From positions 1 to 64,000 of the forward strand of contig JAFSNB010000046.1 in the NCBI GenBank assembly GCA_017447625.1: 64,000 nucleotides of DNA. The letters run 5' to 3'. The notes beneath the pieces are model-generated. The model saw only the letters and a list, made by a program, of their open reading frames with translations, had not been told where the DNA came from and made no database searches. Numbering within the stretch: the stretch's first letter is position 1; the number at the start of each line of letters is the position of its first letter. The DNA is from Bacteroidaceae bacterium. GTDB lineage: Bacteria; Bacteroidota; Bacteroidia; Bacteroidales; Bacteroidaceae. The position numbers and the translations under genes were made by a program. Shown here in pieces: positions 37,173-44,872 of the stretch.

Positions 37173-39731
37173 TTATCCCAGATTGTTCATAAGCATTTCC
37201 AGACTCACCTCGTCCTGAATCAGCACGTCACGCGGTTTGGAGCCTTGGGCGGGACCCACGACACCGGCCTTCTCCAGCTGGTCCATGAGACGTCCGGCGC
37301 GGTTGTAACCGATTGAGAACTTGCGCTGAATCATTGATGTGGAGCCTTGCTGGGTGGAGATAATCAGACGGGCAGCCTCCTCGAACATCGGATCCAGGTG
37401 ATTCATGTCCACATCTGCGGCACCGCCTCCTGCATCCTCCATTGGTGGACGCGGCAGACCGAACGGGCCGGAATAGCTCTGCTGACAGGCTATGAAGTTG
37501 CAGATGCGCTCCACCTCGGGTGTGTCCACGAAGGCGCATTGTACTCGCACGGGGTCGTTTCCGGCCAGGAAGAGCATGTCGCCCTTACCCACCAGCTGGT
37601 TTGCTCCCGGACGGTCGAGGATAGTGCGGGAGTCAATCATGGCGCTCACCTTGAATGCCATTCGGGCTGGGAAGTTGGCCTTAATTGTGCCGGTGATGAT
37701 GTTCGTAGTCGGGCGCTGAGTGGCGATAATCATGTGAATGCCCACGGCACGAGCCAGTTGGGCGATGCGGGCTATGGGCAGCTCAATCTCCTTACCGGCA
37801 GTCATAATCAGGTCTCCGAACTCATCAATGATGACCACGATATAGGGCATAAAGTGATGTCCGTTTTCGGGGTTCAGCTGGCGGTCGCGGAACTTCTGGT
37901 TGTATTCCTTCAGATTGCGGGCGCGGGCTTTCTTCAACAGGTCGTAGCGGCTGTCCATCTCTATGCAGAGGCTCTTCAGCGTGTTCACCACTTTCTGCAC
38001 GTCGGTGATAATAGGCTCGTCGTTCTCGTCCTCGATTTGTGCCAAGAAGTGATTGATTATAGGCGCATAGACGCTGAACTCCACCTTCTTCGGGTCAACC
38101 ATTACCAGCTTCAGCTCTGCCGGGTGCTTCTTATATAATAGGGAGGTGATAATGGCGTTAAGACCTACAGACTTACCCTGACCCGTGGCACCGGCCACGA
38201 GCAGGTGCGGCATCTTGGCCAAATCCACCATAAACACCTCGTTCGTGATGGTCTTGCCGAGCGCCATAGGCAGTTCGAAAGTGCTCTCCTGGAACTTCTT
38301 GCTGTTCAGGATGCTCTCCATCGATACTATCTGCGGCTTGGCATTCGGCACCTCGATACCAATTGTGCCCTTGCCGGGAATCGGAGCTATAATACGTATG
38401 CCGAGAGCCGAGAGCGAGAGGGCTATATCGTCCTCCAGATTGCGGATCTTGGAGATGCGCACGCCCGGCGCAGGCGTGATTTCATATAGTGTGATTGTCG
38501 GGCCAACGGTAGCCTTGATGCTGGAAATCTCCACGCCGAAGTTGCGAAGGACGTTGATAATCTGGTCTTTGTTCTTCGTCTGCTCGTCCATATCTATGCT
38601 GGCGCGGGTGTCTATGTCGTAGTGAATAAGCAGGTCGAGGGTGGGGTAGCGGTAGTTCTCCAGATCCAGCTTCGGGTCGTAAGGCTCAAGCGCAGCCTTG
38701 CCTTCTTCGTCAGCCACCTCTTCGTCGGTCGGGTTCTCTATCTCGAAGATAGGTTCTGTGCCGTCAGACGGGGTCTTCTCAACTTTTGGGGATAAGATTA
38801 TAGTCCCGTCCTCTTCTTCCTCATCCTTTTTTCCCTTTTCCTCACCGTTGTCAATTATTGCCAGCGGTATATCTTTGGCAACAATATCAGCTTCTTCAAT
38901 AGTGTCCTCCTCATCCTCTCTCTCTTGCTCATCGTCAAGATTCTTGTCATCCTCTTCCAAGTCGTTCTCAGCAGCCTCGTTCCTCTTGTCTTTGCGGCGT
39001 TGCCACCACAGGGCAATCCTCTCGGCGAAAGGCAGGCGGCCTGCCATATCCTTAGCAAGACGCTGGGGATGCATTAGACGGCGAATCCACCGCAGGGTCT
39101 CTGCGCTTAGATAAGTCAGATAGGCCAGCAGCGTAAGCAGCAGCACAAGGAACGTGCCGACCTTGCCTATGGCGGCGTTCATCGTAGCCACCACATATTG
39201 TCCGTGAGCGCCTCCCGGATTGATGTAGCTGATATTTGGATTGGACTCGAAGACGTTATTCAGGAAGAACGTGGCAGCCACGGAAATCCAGATGAGCAGT
39301 ATGGCGCAGTTCAAGAACCACTTCCACAGACGCACGCGGTAAGCGCCAGTGAGTCGAATGGAGGCGGCAAAGAAGAATATGGGGATAAGCACCGACCCGA
39401 TACCGAACTGTTTATTTATCCAGAAATCGCTCCACCAGGCTCCGGCCCAGCCGGCCCAGTTGTGAGCCACAGCGCTGCTCGCTCCATGCAACAGCTTCTG
39501 GTCCTCGCCACCCGTGAAGATGTGAGAGATAAAGCTCAGCAGAGTGAATGCGGCCAACGCCAAAAGCACCACTCCGCAGACCATAGCTACCATTTCTCCA
39601 CGGCTCATCGGGTCGTCGATGTCGCCGTGCATAGCCTGATTTATCTTGGAGCGTGTACTCTTATTACCGACACTCGTTTTTTGCCTTTGCCTGCCAGACG
39701 AAGGCGATTTGGTGCTTTTCTTAACTGCCAT
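37173..39731 (-). CDS. ftsK: DNA translocase FtsK/SpoIIIE family
   Basis: 852 residues. Four N-terminal membrane segments (about 45-215), an acidic linker with DEEEEDGTII and similar blocks (about 240-350), the translocase motor with GATGQGKSVGLN (Walker A, about 517), LVMVDPKKVEFSVY, YIVVIIDEFGDLIMTAGKE (Walker B) and the RARGIHMIIATQRPT-like ARAVGIHMIIATQRPTTN, and the C-terminal gamma domain (SIGYNRAGRLMDQLEKAGVVG) that reads KOPS-type sequences. It anchors at the division septum and clears chromosome DNA. The promoter is the minus-strand TACTTTTG at 39759-39766. It heads the leftward ftsK-GH20-lolA-trxB series. Confidence 0.95.
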   Translation of the reverse strand: MAVKKSTKSPSSGRQRQKTSVGNKSTRSKINQAMHGDIDDPMSRGEMVAMVCGVVLLALAAFTLLSFISHIFTGGEDQKLLHGASSAVAHNWAGWAGAWWSDFWINKQFGIGSVLIPIFFFAASIRLTGAYRVRLWKWFLNCAILLIWISVAATFFLNNVFESNPNISYINPGGAHGQYVVATMNAAIGKVGTFLVLLLTLLAYLTYLSAETLRWIRRLMHPQRLAKDMAGRLPFAERIALWWQRRKDKRNEAAENDLEEDDKNLDDEQEREDEEDTIEEADIVAKDIPLAIIDNGEEKGKKDEEEEDGTIILSPKVEKTPSDGTEPIFEIENPTDEEVADEEGKAALEPYDPKLDLENYRYPTLDLLIHYDIDTRASIDMDEQTKNKDQIINVLRNFGVEISSIKATVGPTITLYEITPAPGVRISKIRNLEDDIALSLSALGIRIIAPIPGKGTIGIEVPNAKPQIVSMESILNSKKFQESTFELPMALGKTITNEVFMVDLAKMPHLLVAGATGQGKSVGLNAIITSLLYKKHPAELKLVMVDPKKVEFSVYAPIINHFLAQIEDENDEPIITDVQKVVNTLKSLCIEMDSRYDLLKKARARNLKEYNQKFRDRQLNPENGHHFMPYIVVIIDEFGDLIMTAGKEIELPIARIAQLARAVGIHMIIATQRPTTNIITGTIKANFPARMAFKVSAMIDSRTILDRPGANQLVGKGDMLFLAGNDPVRVQCAFVDTPEVERICNFIACQQSYSGPFGLPRPPMEDAGGGAADVDMNHLDPMFEEAARLIISTQQGSTSMIQRKFSIGYNRAGRLMDQLEKAGVVGPAQGSKPRDVLIQDEVSLEMLMNNLG

Positions 39732-39758
39732 GTTTGAGTTCTATTCCTTATTTGGCTG

Positions 39759-39766
39759 CAAAAGTA
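39759..39766 (-). promoter_or_regulatory. Promoter -7 box for ftsK
   Basis: Minus-strand TACTTTTG, 28 bp before the ATG. Divergent from the exonuclease box at 39903. Between them, 39780-39860 is a purine-rich AAGAGAAAAAAG stretch without genes. Confidence 0.6.
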
Positions 39767-39902
39767 CAAATAATAATTAAAAGAGAAGAAAGAAAGGAGG
39801 AATTTTTAAGAGAAAAAAGAAAAGAGAAAAAAGAAAAGAGAGTTTTTTAAGGGAAAAATATAAATAATGAATTATGAATTAATAATTATGAATTAAAATC
39901 AT

Positions 39903-39910
39903 TACCTTTG
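39903..39910 (+). promoter_or_regulatory. Promoter -7 box for the 3'-5' exonuclease
   Basis: TACCTTTG. Transcription should begin near 39917, only about two bases before the TTG at 39919, which makes the GTG at 39934 a serious alternative start. Confidence 0.6.
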
Positions 39911-39918
39911 CACCGCTT

Positions 39919-40584
39919 TTGACTAAACAGTACGTGACCACAATATATAATAAATACGATAAGAAGCTGATTGCCGACCTGCCGCGTGTCCTTTTCGAGG
40001 GGCGCGTCATAGTCATTCAGACTCCGGGAGAGGCTCGACGGGCTGTGGATTATCTCCTTCGGTTCCCGCGTCTCGGCATTGACACGGAAACCCGCCCAAA
40101 CTTCCGGCCTGGAGGGATGAATCCCGTGGCTCTGCTTCAGGTCTCCACCCCCGACACTTGTTTCCTGTTCCGTCTAAATATAATGGGACTCACAACCGAT
40201 TTACTGCGACTGCTCACCAACCGCAAAGTGCTGCTCGTGGGCCTCTCGCTTCATGATGATTGGGCGCAGCTTCGTCGTCGCGCTGAGTTCAAGCCAGGCA
40301 ACTTTATCGACCTCCAGGATTATGTGAAGCCCTTAGGCATCGAGGACATGGGACTTCAGAAACTCTATGCCAACATCTTCCATCAGAAGATTTCCAAGGG
40401 TCAGCAACTTACCAACTGGGAAGCCGACGTTCTCTCCGAAGCCCAGAAACGCTATGCTGCCACCGACGCCTGGGCCTGCCTCCGCCTCTATGACGAAATA
40501 ACAAGGCTAAAGGCAGAACAGGACTATCAATTAGTAAAAGAGCGGACTCTCCCCCCTGCCCCTCCCTGTGAGGGAGGGGAGTAA
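39919..40584 (+). CDS. 3'-5' exonuclease domain protein (RNase D/WRN type)
   Basis: 221 residues from a TTG, or 216 from the GTG at 39934. LGIDTETRPNF carries the DxE of exonuclease motif I, VGLSLHDDWAQLRRR the motif II Asp, and YAATDAWACLRLYDEI the YxxxD of motif III, so it is a DEDDy nuclease. It probably degrades RNA or DNA 3' ends; the true substrate is unknown. The last residues, RTLPPAPPCEGGE, and the stop codon come from a GC-rich palindrome (start of the 40545-40711 pair), so the original C-terminus was altered or ended just before. The methyltransferase gene follows after 56 bp. Confidence 0.85.
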   Translation: MTKQYVTTIYNKYDKKLIADLPRVLFEGRVIVIQTPGEARRAVDYLLRFPRLGIDTETRPNFRPGGMNPVALLQVSTPDTCFLFRLNIMGLTTDLLRLLTNRKVLLVGLSLHDDWAQLRRRAEFKPGNFIDLQDYVKPLGIEDMGLQKLYANIFHQKISKGQQLTNWEADVLSEAQKRYAATDAWACLRLYDEITRLKAEQDYQLVKERTLPPAPPCEGGE

Positions 40585-40711
40585 TTAGAGGACAAGGAGT
40601 GGGAGTAATGTATAATGTAAAATGTATATAATTGATATTTATGAATAAAGAGCATACATCCAGCCATACTCATTCTGCTCCCTCCCTAGCAGGGAGGGCG
40701 GGGGGAGAGTC
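40545..40711. repeat. Paired GC-rich palindromes spanning a stop and the next start codon
   Basis: GACTCTCCCCCCTGCCCCTC at the left end; the reverse complement of the right end begins GACTCTCCCCCCGCCCTCCC. Both ends close on themselves with GGGAGGG. The 167-bp segment includes the last codons and stop of the exonuclease, the spacer and the first codons of the methyltransferase. Confidence 0.75.
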
Positions 40712-41939
40712 TTGTGAGTCCTCCCTTTTCCTTCGCCGAGGCAAGGACGAGTCCCTGCGCCGCTTCCACCCCTGGATTTTTTCAGGAGCGATACATCATA
40801 TCGAGGGAAAGCCGGAGGAGGGCGACATCGTGCGCGTATATACTGCCGACGGCGAGTTTATTGCAGTTGGCCATTGGCAGATTGGCACTATCGCCGTGCG
40901 CGTACTCTCTTTCGAGGATGAGCCGATTGACGCCGCATTCTGGGAGCGCCGCGTCCGCGTAGCCTACGAGATGCGCAAGGCCATCGGCGTGGCCGGACGC
41001 GAAGACAACAGCACCTACCGCCTCATTCATGGCGAGGGCGATCAGATGCCCGGTCTTGTCGTGGATATCTACGGAGAGACGGCCGTAGTGCAGGCTCATT
41101 CGGTCGGTATGCATGTGTGCCGCACTGAGATTGCTACCGCTCTGAAGGCCGTTCTTGGCGATTCCCTCCGCAATGTGTTCTACAAGAGCGAGACCACTCT
41201 GCCCTTCAAGGCTGGACTGGGACAGGAGAACGGCTTCATCATCGGTGGCGATGCAGACGATGTGGCCGTAGAGAATGGCCTCCGCTTCCATATCGACTGG
41301 CTGCGCGGCCAAAAGACGGGCTTCTTCGTGGATCAGCGCGACAACCGCAGTCTCCTCGAACAGTATTCCCGTGGCCGCTCCGTCCTGAATATGTTCTGTT
41401 ACACCGGCGGCTTCTCCGTATATGCAATGCGTGGCGGAGCAAAGCTGGTTCATAGTGTAGATAGCTCAGCCAAAGCCGTGGATCTTGTCAATGCTAACGT
41501 GGAACTGAATTTCCCCGGCGACCCGCGCCACCAGGCCTTCGCCGAAGACGCCTTCAAGTTCCTTGATAGAATCCCTTCAGTCAATGAAGACGAATTGTTG
41601 AGCGAAGGCGAAAAATGTTCAATGGCTTACGACCTCATAATCCTCGATCCGCCTGCTTTTGCCAAGCATAAGGATGCGCTTCGCAATGCCCTGAAGGGCT
41701 ATATCCGCCTCAATGCAAAGGCGTTCGAGAAGATTCAGCCGGGTGGCATCCTCTTCACTTTCTCCTGCTCGCAGGCAGTCAACAAAGAGCAGTTCCGTAC
41801 GGCCGTTTTCACCGCTGCCGCCGCCGCCCGCCGACAGGTGCGCATCCTTCACCAACTGCATCAGCCCGCAGACCACCCCATTAACATCTATCACCCAGAG
41901 GGAGAATATCTTAAGGGGCTCGTTCTGTATGTTGAATGA
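40641..41939 (+). CDS. RlmI-like class I SAM-dependent rRNA methyltransferase
   Basis: 432 residues from the ATG at 40641 (the TTG nine bases earlier is less likely). The family core begins near residue 31 with LFLRRGKDESLRRFHPWIFSGAI, a PUA domain; residues about 14-25 (SAPSLAGRAGGES) are written by a palindrome arm and have no counterpart in the family. The middle RlmI domain (YRLIHGEGDQMPGLVVDIYG) is followed by the methyltransferase fold: FFVDQRDNRSLL, NMFCYTGGFSVYAMRGGA, VDSSAKAVDLVNAN and the motif IV LDPPAFAKHK. RlmI makes m5C1962 in 23S rRNA in Escherichia coli; base specificity here is inferred. Confidence 0.9.
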   Translation: MNKEHTSSHTHSAPSLAGRAGGESCESSLFLRRGKDESLRRFHPWIFSGAIHHIEGKPEEGDIVRVYTADGEFIAVGHWQIGTIAVRVLSFEDEPIDAAFWERRVRVAYEMRKAIGVAGREDNSTYRLIHGEGDQMPGLVVDIYGETAVVQAHSVGMHVCRTEIATALKAVLGDSLRNVFYKSETTLPFKAGLGQENGFIIGGDADDVAVENGLRFHIDWLRGQKTGFFVDQRDNRSLLEQYSRGRSVLNMFCYTGGFSVYAMRGGAKLVHSVDSSAKAVDLVNANVELNFPGDPRHQAFAEDAFKFLDRIPSVNEDELLSEGEKCSMAYDLIILDPPAFAKHKDALRNALKGYIRLNAKAFEKIQPGGILFTFSCSQAVNKEQFRTAVFTAAAAARRQVRILHQLHQPADHPINIYHPEGEYLKGLVLYVE

Positions 41940-42000
41940 CATAAAATCAATCCCTTTTGGTTAAGGAAGGTTAAACTGCTGCATTTTTATTGTGTAATTG

Positions 42001-42031
42001 TTTGCAAGTTATCAATATATGGATAATTTTG
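42001..42031 (+). promoter_or_regulatory. Full consensus promoter of a small transcription unit
   Basis: TTTG at 42001-42004, 19 bp, TAATTTTG at 42024-42031. This is one of the best promoter matches in the window and is followed by a terminator only about 110 bp later. Confidence 0.7.
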
Positions 42032-42037
42032 CACCGT

Positions 42038-42178
42038 GTTTTTCATGGTATTAGATTTAAGGTTAAACAGAAAGATGATTGTCGTGAGATAGACGTCTTT
42101 CACTGTCAACCTCTTCCTTACATTGGAAGATAAGACAAACCCGCCACAATCCGCGAGGACGGTGGCGGATTCTTTTTT
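42038..42178 (+). ncRNA. Probable small RNA (about 140 nt) with a 15-codon ORF
   Basis: Bases 41940-42278 hold no ordinary gene. A perfect promoter (42001-42031), a short ORF (42045-42092: MVLDLRLNRKMIVVR), a hairpin TCTTCC-ttacatt-GGAAGA (42112-42130) and an intrinsic terminator (42141-42178) follow one another. The RNA would be about 140 nt. It could be a regulatory RNA, a leader peptide mRNA, or an attenuator, but the gene downstream has its own -7 box at 42250. I cannot assign it to a known RNA family by eye. Confidence 0.5.
42141..42178 (+). terminator. Intrinsic terminator of the small RNA
   Basis: CCGCCAC (42141-42147) pairs with GTGGCGG (42162-42168), followed by ATTCTTTTTTAT. The loop contains a CCGCGAGGACGG inner stem. 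Confidence 0.85.
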
Positions 42179-42249
42179 ATTAACGATGAATTATATGTGC
42201 AATTAATGATAATTCGTGCAAAAAAAGAAAGATTCTCACAAATTTGTCG

Positions 42250-42257
42250 TAACTTTG
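42250..42257 (+). promoter_or_regulatory. Promoter -7 box for the PRTase-like gene
   Basis: TAACTTTG, 29 bp before the ATG at 42279. Confidence 0.6.
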
Positions 42258-42278
42258 CACGCAGAAACGTAACATTCG

Positions 42279-43091
42279 ATGATTATGGGGGTAAAATTCG
42301 ACAGCGAGCAACAGCGGTTCGTGTTCGATTTTGAGCACGACGGGACAGACGACATCGTCAGTCTGACTGGCGAGGGCTATCAGGTGGAGGCCTTCGGCAA
42401 GTGCTTTTACTATGGATATGAATTTGGCGACGAGGTGGACGGCAGCGTCCGCTCGGCATTCATCAAGTACGTAAAGTTTACCGAACGCTTGCAGGACGAT
42501 CCTAACCTGACGCAGTTCATCCAGAAAGCTGTCAACAACCTGAACCGCCGCATCAATCTTTATGACTACGACCTCGTGGTTATGCCGCAGTCGTCGAGCC
42601 GCGTCAACAACTATATGCTGCGTTACATCTACCGTTTCGCCCAGCCCACGCTGCGTAAGATGGAGTTGGTGAAGAACTTGCCCGCCAACATCTCCTTCGA
42701 CATGGATGCTTTCACGGAGGCGTACCTCGATGATGTGCTCGAAAACGGCCGTCCCCGTTACACGGAGGCTCAGAAGGAGGAGGTGCGCCAGCAGATTGCA
42801 GGTATGCTCGACCTAATTCATCAAAAGGATTACTTCACCATTGCCAAGGACGTGAAGAAGAGTCGGTTCCGCCCCTACATGACGCAGTTCCTCCGTTTTG
42901 CCACAAAGACCGACGAGGAGCTTTGCCAGACGATACGCGAGCAGAATGTACTGGTCATAGATGACGTTACTACCAGCGGTTCTACCTTAGGCGAGGTGTT
43001 GCGCACGCTGCGCATCCTGAATGAGGACAACCGCATCACCATCTTCAGTCTCATTGGTCGTCGCGACTTAATGGCTGACGTTACCACTTGA
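42279..43091 (+). CDS. Phosphoribosyltransferase-like protein
   Basis: 270 residues. The C-terminal part contains VLVIDDVTTSGSTLGEVLRTL (about residues 224-244), the PRPP-binding motif of type I phosphoribosyltransferases: four hydrophobic residues, DD and a T-T-S-G-S-T loop. The N-terminal 200 residues are not those of a known nucleotide-salvage enzyme; YDYDLVVMPQSSSRVNNYMLRYIYRF resembles the first strand and hood region of ComF-like proteins. Start ATG GTATG-free at 42279, or the ATG two codons later. It might act on nucleotides in DNA uptake or signalling, but no substrate can be named. Single-gene unit upstream of a toxin-antitoxin pair that has its own promoter. Confidence 0.7.
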   Translation: MIMGVKFDSEQQRFVFDFEHDGTDDIVSLTGEGYQVEAFGKCFYYGYEFGDEVDGSVRSAFIKYVKFTERLQDDPNLTQFIQKAVNNLNRRINLYDYDLVVMPQSSSRVNNYMLRYIYRFAQPTLRKMELVKNLPANISFDMDAFTEAYLDDVLENGRPRYTEAQKEEVRQQIAGMLDLIHQKDYFTIAKDVKKSRFRPYMTQFLRFATKTDEELCQTIREQNVLVIDDVTTSGSTLGEVLRTLRILNEDNRITIFSLIGRRDLMADVTT

Positions 43092-43145
43092 TACTGGTGA
43101 ATTTGTTTCGCCGTGATTGTTTCCTCATAAAATTGGCAAAAAGTT

Positions 43146-43176
43146 TTGGCAAATGTCTGAAAAAGCGTAACTTTGC
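43146..43176 (+). promoter_or_regulatory. Full consensus promoter of the toxin-antitoxin operon
   Basis: TTTG at 43146-43149, exactly 19 bp, TAACTTTG at 43169-43176. Transcription from about 43183 excludes the GTG at 43180 as start and supports the ATG at 43210. Confidence 0.75.
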
Positions 43177-43209
43177 CGCGTGAAACCACAAAAAAAGGAT
43201 AGAAACGTT

Positions 43210-43524
43210 ATGAGTACAGCTGCATTGATAAACCTGCGCGACTACCTTACGGGAACTTTATCTACTGCCAACATGCTTTGGCTGAGTGAGGAACTGGCCG
43301 ACTGCGCAAAGAAAAAGGCAACGCCACCATGTCGTTTAACCCTGAAGGAGATGAACGCTCTGCTTGATGAGGCCGAGGCTGAAATTGCAGCAGGGGGAGG
43401 GACACCTCACGAAGAGGTGATGCGCGAATGGGACGAGGAAATCGAACGCTGGGAGCAAGAAGACCTTGCACTCGCAGAAGGTCGATTGCCGAAACAAGAA
43501 TTCGAAATGGCAGAAGCTGTATGA
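43210..43524 (+). CDS. Antitoxin of a RelE/ParE-type pair
   Basis: 104 residues from the ATG at 43210 (MSTAALINLRDYLTGTLS). N-terminal part LINLRDYLTGTLSTANMLWLSEELADCAKK is helical; the C-terminal half is strongly acidic (DEAEAEIAAGGG, REWDEEIERWEQEDLALAEG), as in antitoxins that wrap a basic toxin. Its stop overlaps the toxin start (ATGA). The name is based on the partner and gene order. It is not a recognisable Phd, RelB or HigA member by eye. Confidence 0.7.
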   Translation: MSTAALINLRDYLTGTLSTANMLWLSEELADCAKKKATPPCRLTLKEMNALLDEAEAEIAAGGGTPHEEVMREWDEEIERWEQEDLALAEGRLPKQEFEMAEAV

Positions 43525-43832
43525 AGGTGAGTTGGCAGACACCTGCGAAAGAGGGTCGACGCAAAGTTGCCGCTTACATCCGCAAAGAGTTTGGCACTAA
43601 GCGTGTCAAGAATTTCAAGCAAGAGGTTGACGACATGGTTCATATGCTTATGCGTACTCCTAACATTGGTAAACTTGACCCGCTCTTCGAAGACCGCCCA
43701 CAAGCCTACCGCAGCGTCATCATCAATGGCTTGAACAAGATGGTCTATCGCGTCGAAGATGACATCATCTACATCGTTGGCTTTTGGGACACCCGCATGG
43801 ATGACGAGAATCAGGCTGTACAAGTAAAGTAA
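43521..43832 (+). CDS. RelE/ParE superfamily toxin
   Basis: 103 residues starting at the ATG that overlaps the antitoxin stop. KVSWQTPAKEGRRKVAAYIRKEFGTKRVKNFKQEVDDMVHML is the two-helix start, and LDPLFEDRPQAYRSVIINGLNKMVYRVEDDIIYIVGFWDTRMD the beta sheet with the ParE-type end (an R and a W/D-rich loop before the final strand). Such toxins either cut mRNA on the ribosome or poison gyrase; which one applies is not decidable. The stop lies eight bases from the convergent HU-like gene. Confidence 0.82.
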   Translation: MKVSWQTPAKEGRRKVAAYIRKEFGTKRVKNFKQEVDDMVHMLMRTPNIGKLDPLFEDRPQAYRSVIINGLNKMVYRVEDDIIYIVGFWDTRMDDENQAVQVK

Positions 43833-43840
43833 TATCCTTT

Positions 43841-44455
43841 TTACACCCCGAAGTGTCCTGGCAGGGGGATATAAACGGTGCCGCTTCCGCGCCCGTCGCT
43901 TACCAATGCGCCTTGTTCGGTGAGACGTTTCAGCAATCTGCGCCCATCGTATTTATTCAGTACTAGTAGATTACAAAGCTCGCCGCTACGGATGCTGTGC
44001 CTGCGCGAGAAGAATTCGGTAAGTTTCTCTTCTATTACGCTATCGTCTATCTCGTGTGAGGCCAGATAGGTTCCTTCTTTGAAATGCACATTCTGGAAAT
44101 AGTCGATCATGCGTTTTTCTGGTTTGAAGAGAATGGAGCGTACACGGGCGTTATCAACTTTCATGCGCTTGCGCTTCTCGTCACGCGACACATCGCCTGT
44201 GATGCTGAGGCTGAAGAACCCAAGTCCGTCCCAATGAACTGTAGTATTGTTGTTCAAGTATTCGGGGATAATTTCGCTCAGCGCATCAAGTACGCATTTG
44301 ATGTCGGGGCCAGTCAACGTGCAACGCTGGGATAGCACTTCGCAAAGTTGCGTTGTGGTCACAGTGTCTGTTGTTATTGGGCGGATGTGTGCTTTGTGTT
44401 CCCTATCACTAGTTTTAGGATGTGGAGACTGCTGTATTTTATAATGTATGTCCAT
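43841..44455 (-). CDS. HU-like DNA-binding protein with C-terminal winged-helix-like domain
   Basis: 204 residues. Residues about 28-120 match the HU-family domain of Bacteroidales proteins: TTTQLCEVLSQRCTLTGPDIKCVLDALSEIIPEYLNNNTTVHWDGLGFFSLSI, then ARVRSILFKPEKRMIDYFQNVHF. The last 75 residues (SIRSGELCNLLVLNKYDGRRLLKRLTEQGALVSDG) look like a winged helix. It should bind and bend DNA. Its mRNA leader is about 265 nt long if the -7 box at 44728-44735 is used, and contains a 22-bp-period array, which suggests autoregulation by binding or RNA folding. Convergent with the toxin gene. Confidence 0.8.
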   Translation of the reverse strand: MDIHYKIQQSPHPKTSDREHKAHIRPITTDTVTTTQLCEVLSQRCTLTGPDIKCVLDALSEIIPEYLNNNTTVHWDGLGFFSLSITGDVSRDEKRKRMKVDNARVRSILFKPEKRMIDYFQNVHFKEGTYLASHEIDDSVIEEKLTEFFSRRHSIRSGELCNLLVLNKYDGRRLLKRLTEQGALVSDGRGSGTVYIPLPGHFGV

Positions 44456-44492
44456 ATTGATTTGATTAGTAAGTGGTTTTATGAATTTTCTC

Positions 44493-44624
44493 CCTTGGCC
44501 TGTGAATATTTCTTCCTTGGTCTGTCAATCGTCACACAGCTGTTATACAATTGTCACACAGCTGTTGCACAATTGTCACACAGCTGTTATACAATCGTCA
44601 CACAACTGTGTGCTAAGTTGTAGA
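44493..44624. repeat. 22-bp tandem array in the leader of the HU-like gene
   Basis: Six units with a strict 22-bp period: two begin CCTTGG (44493, 44515), three begin CAGCTGTT (44537, 44559, 44581), the last is diverged (44603). The core CACAGCTGTTRYACAATTGT contains the palindrome CAGCTG. Bases 44456-44872 hold no gene; they hold this array, the divergent promoters at 44728 and 44841, and little else. Confidence 0.75.
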
Positions 44625-44727
44625 TGCAGGTGCATCGGTTTTTGACTTATGACGTGTGGGTTGTTTCCTCATGGCCTATAGCGTTTGTTGTATTGGGTTG
44701 ATGTTTGTTAGCTCCTTATTTGCGCTA

Positions 44728-44735
44728 CAAAGATA
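44728..44735 (-). promoter_or_regulatory. Promoter -7 box for the HU-like gene
   Basis: Minus-strand TATCTTTG; transcription would cross the 22-bp array before the ATG at 44455. Confidence 0.55.
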
Positions 44736-44840
44736 GTGATTATTTCCGACATTTTCACCATTTTCAGATAAAAAGCGTGATTTATTTAGTGATTATTTCA
44801 TTTTATAGTGGGATTTGTAGGTGTGTGATGGTATTTTGTT

Positions 44841-44848
44841 TATCTTTG
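44841..44848 (+). promoter_or_regulatory. Promoter -7 box for the exported protein gene
   Basis: TATCTTTG, 25 bp before the ATG at 44873. It rules out the longer upstream ORF. Confidence 0.6.
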
Positions 44849-44872
44849 TCGCGCAAACCAATACTTTGTCTT

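Noticed and set aside
44493..44624. 22-bp repeats as a short CRISPR or plasmid iteron array
   Set aside because: There are no spacers between units and no cas or replication-initiator gene nearby; treated as a leader array.
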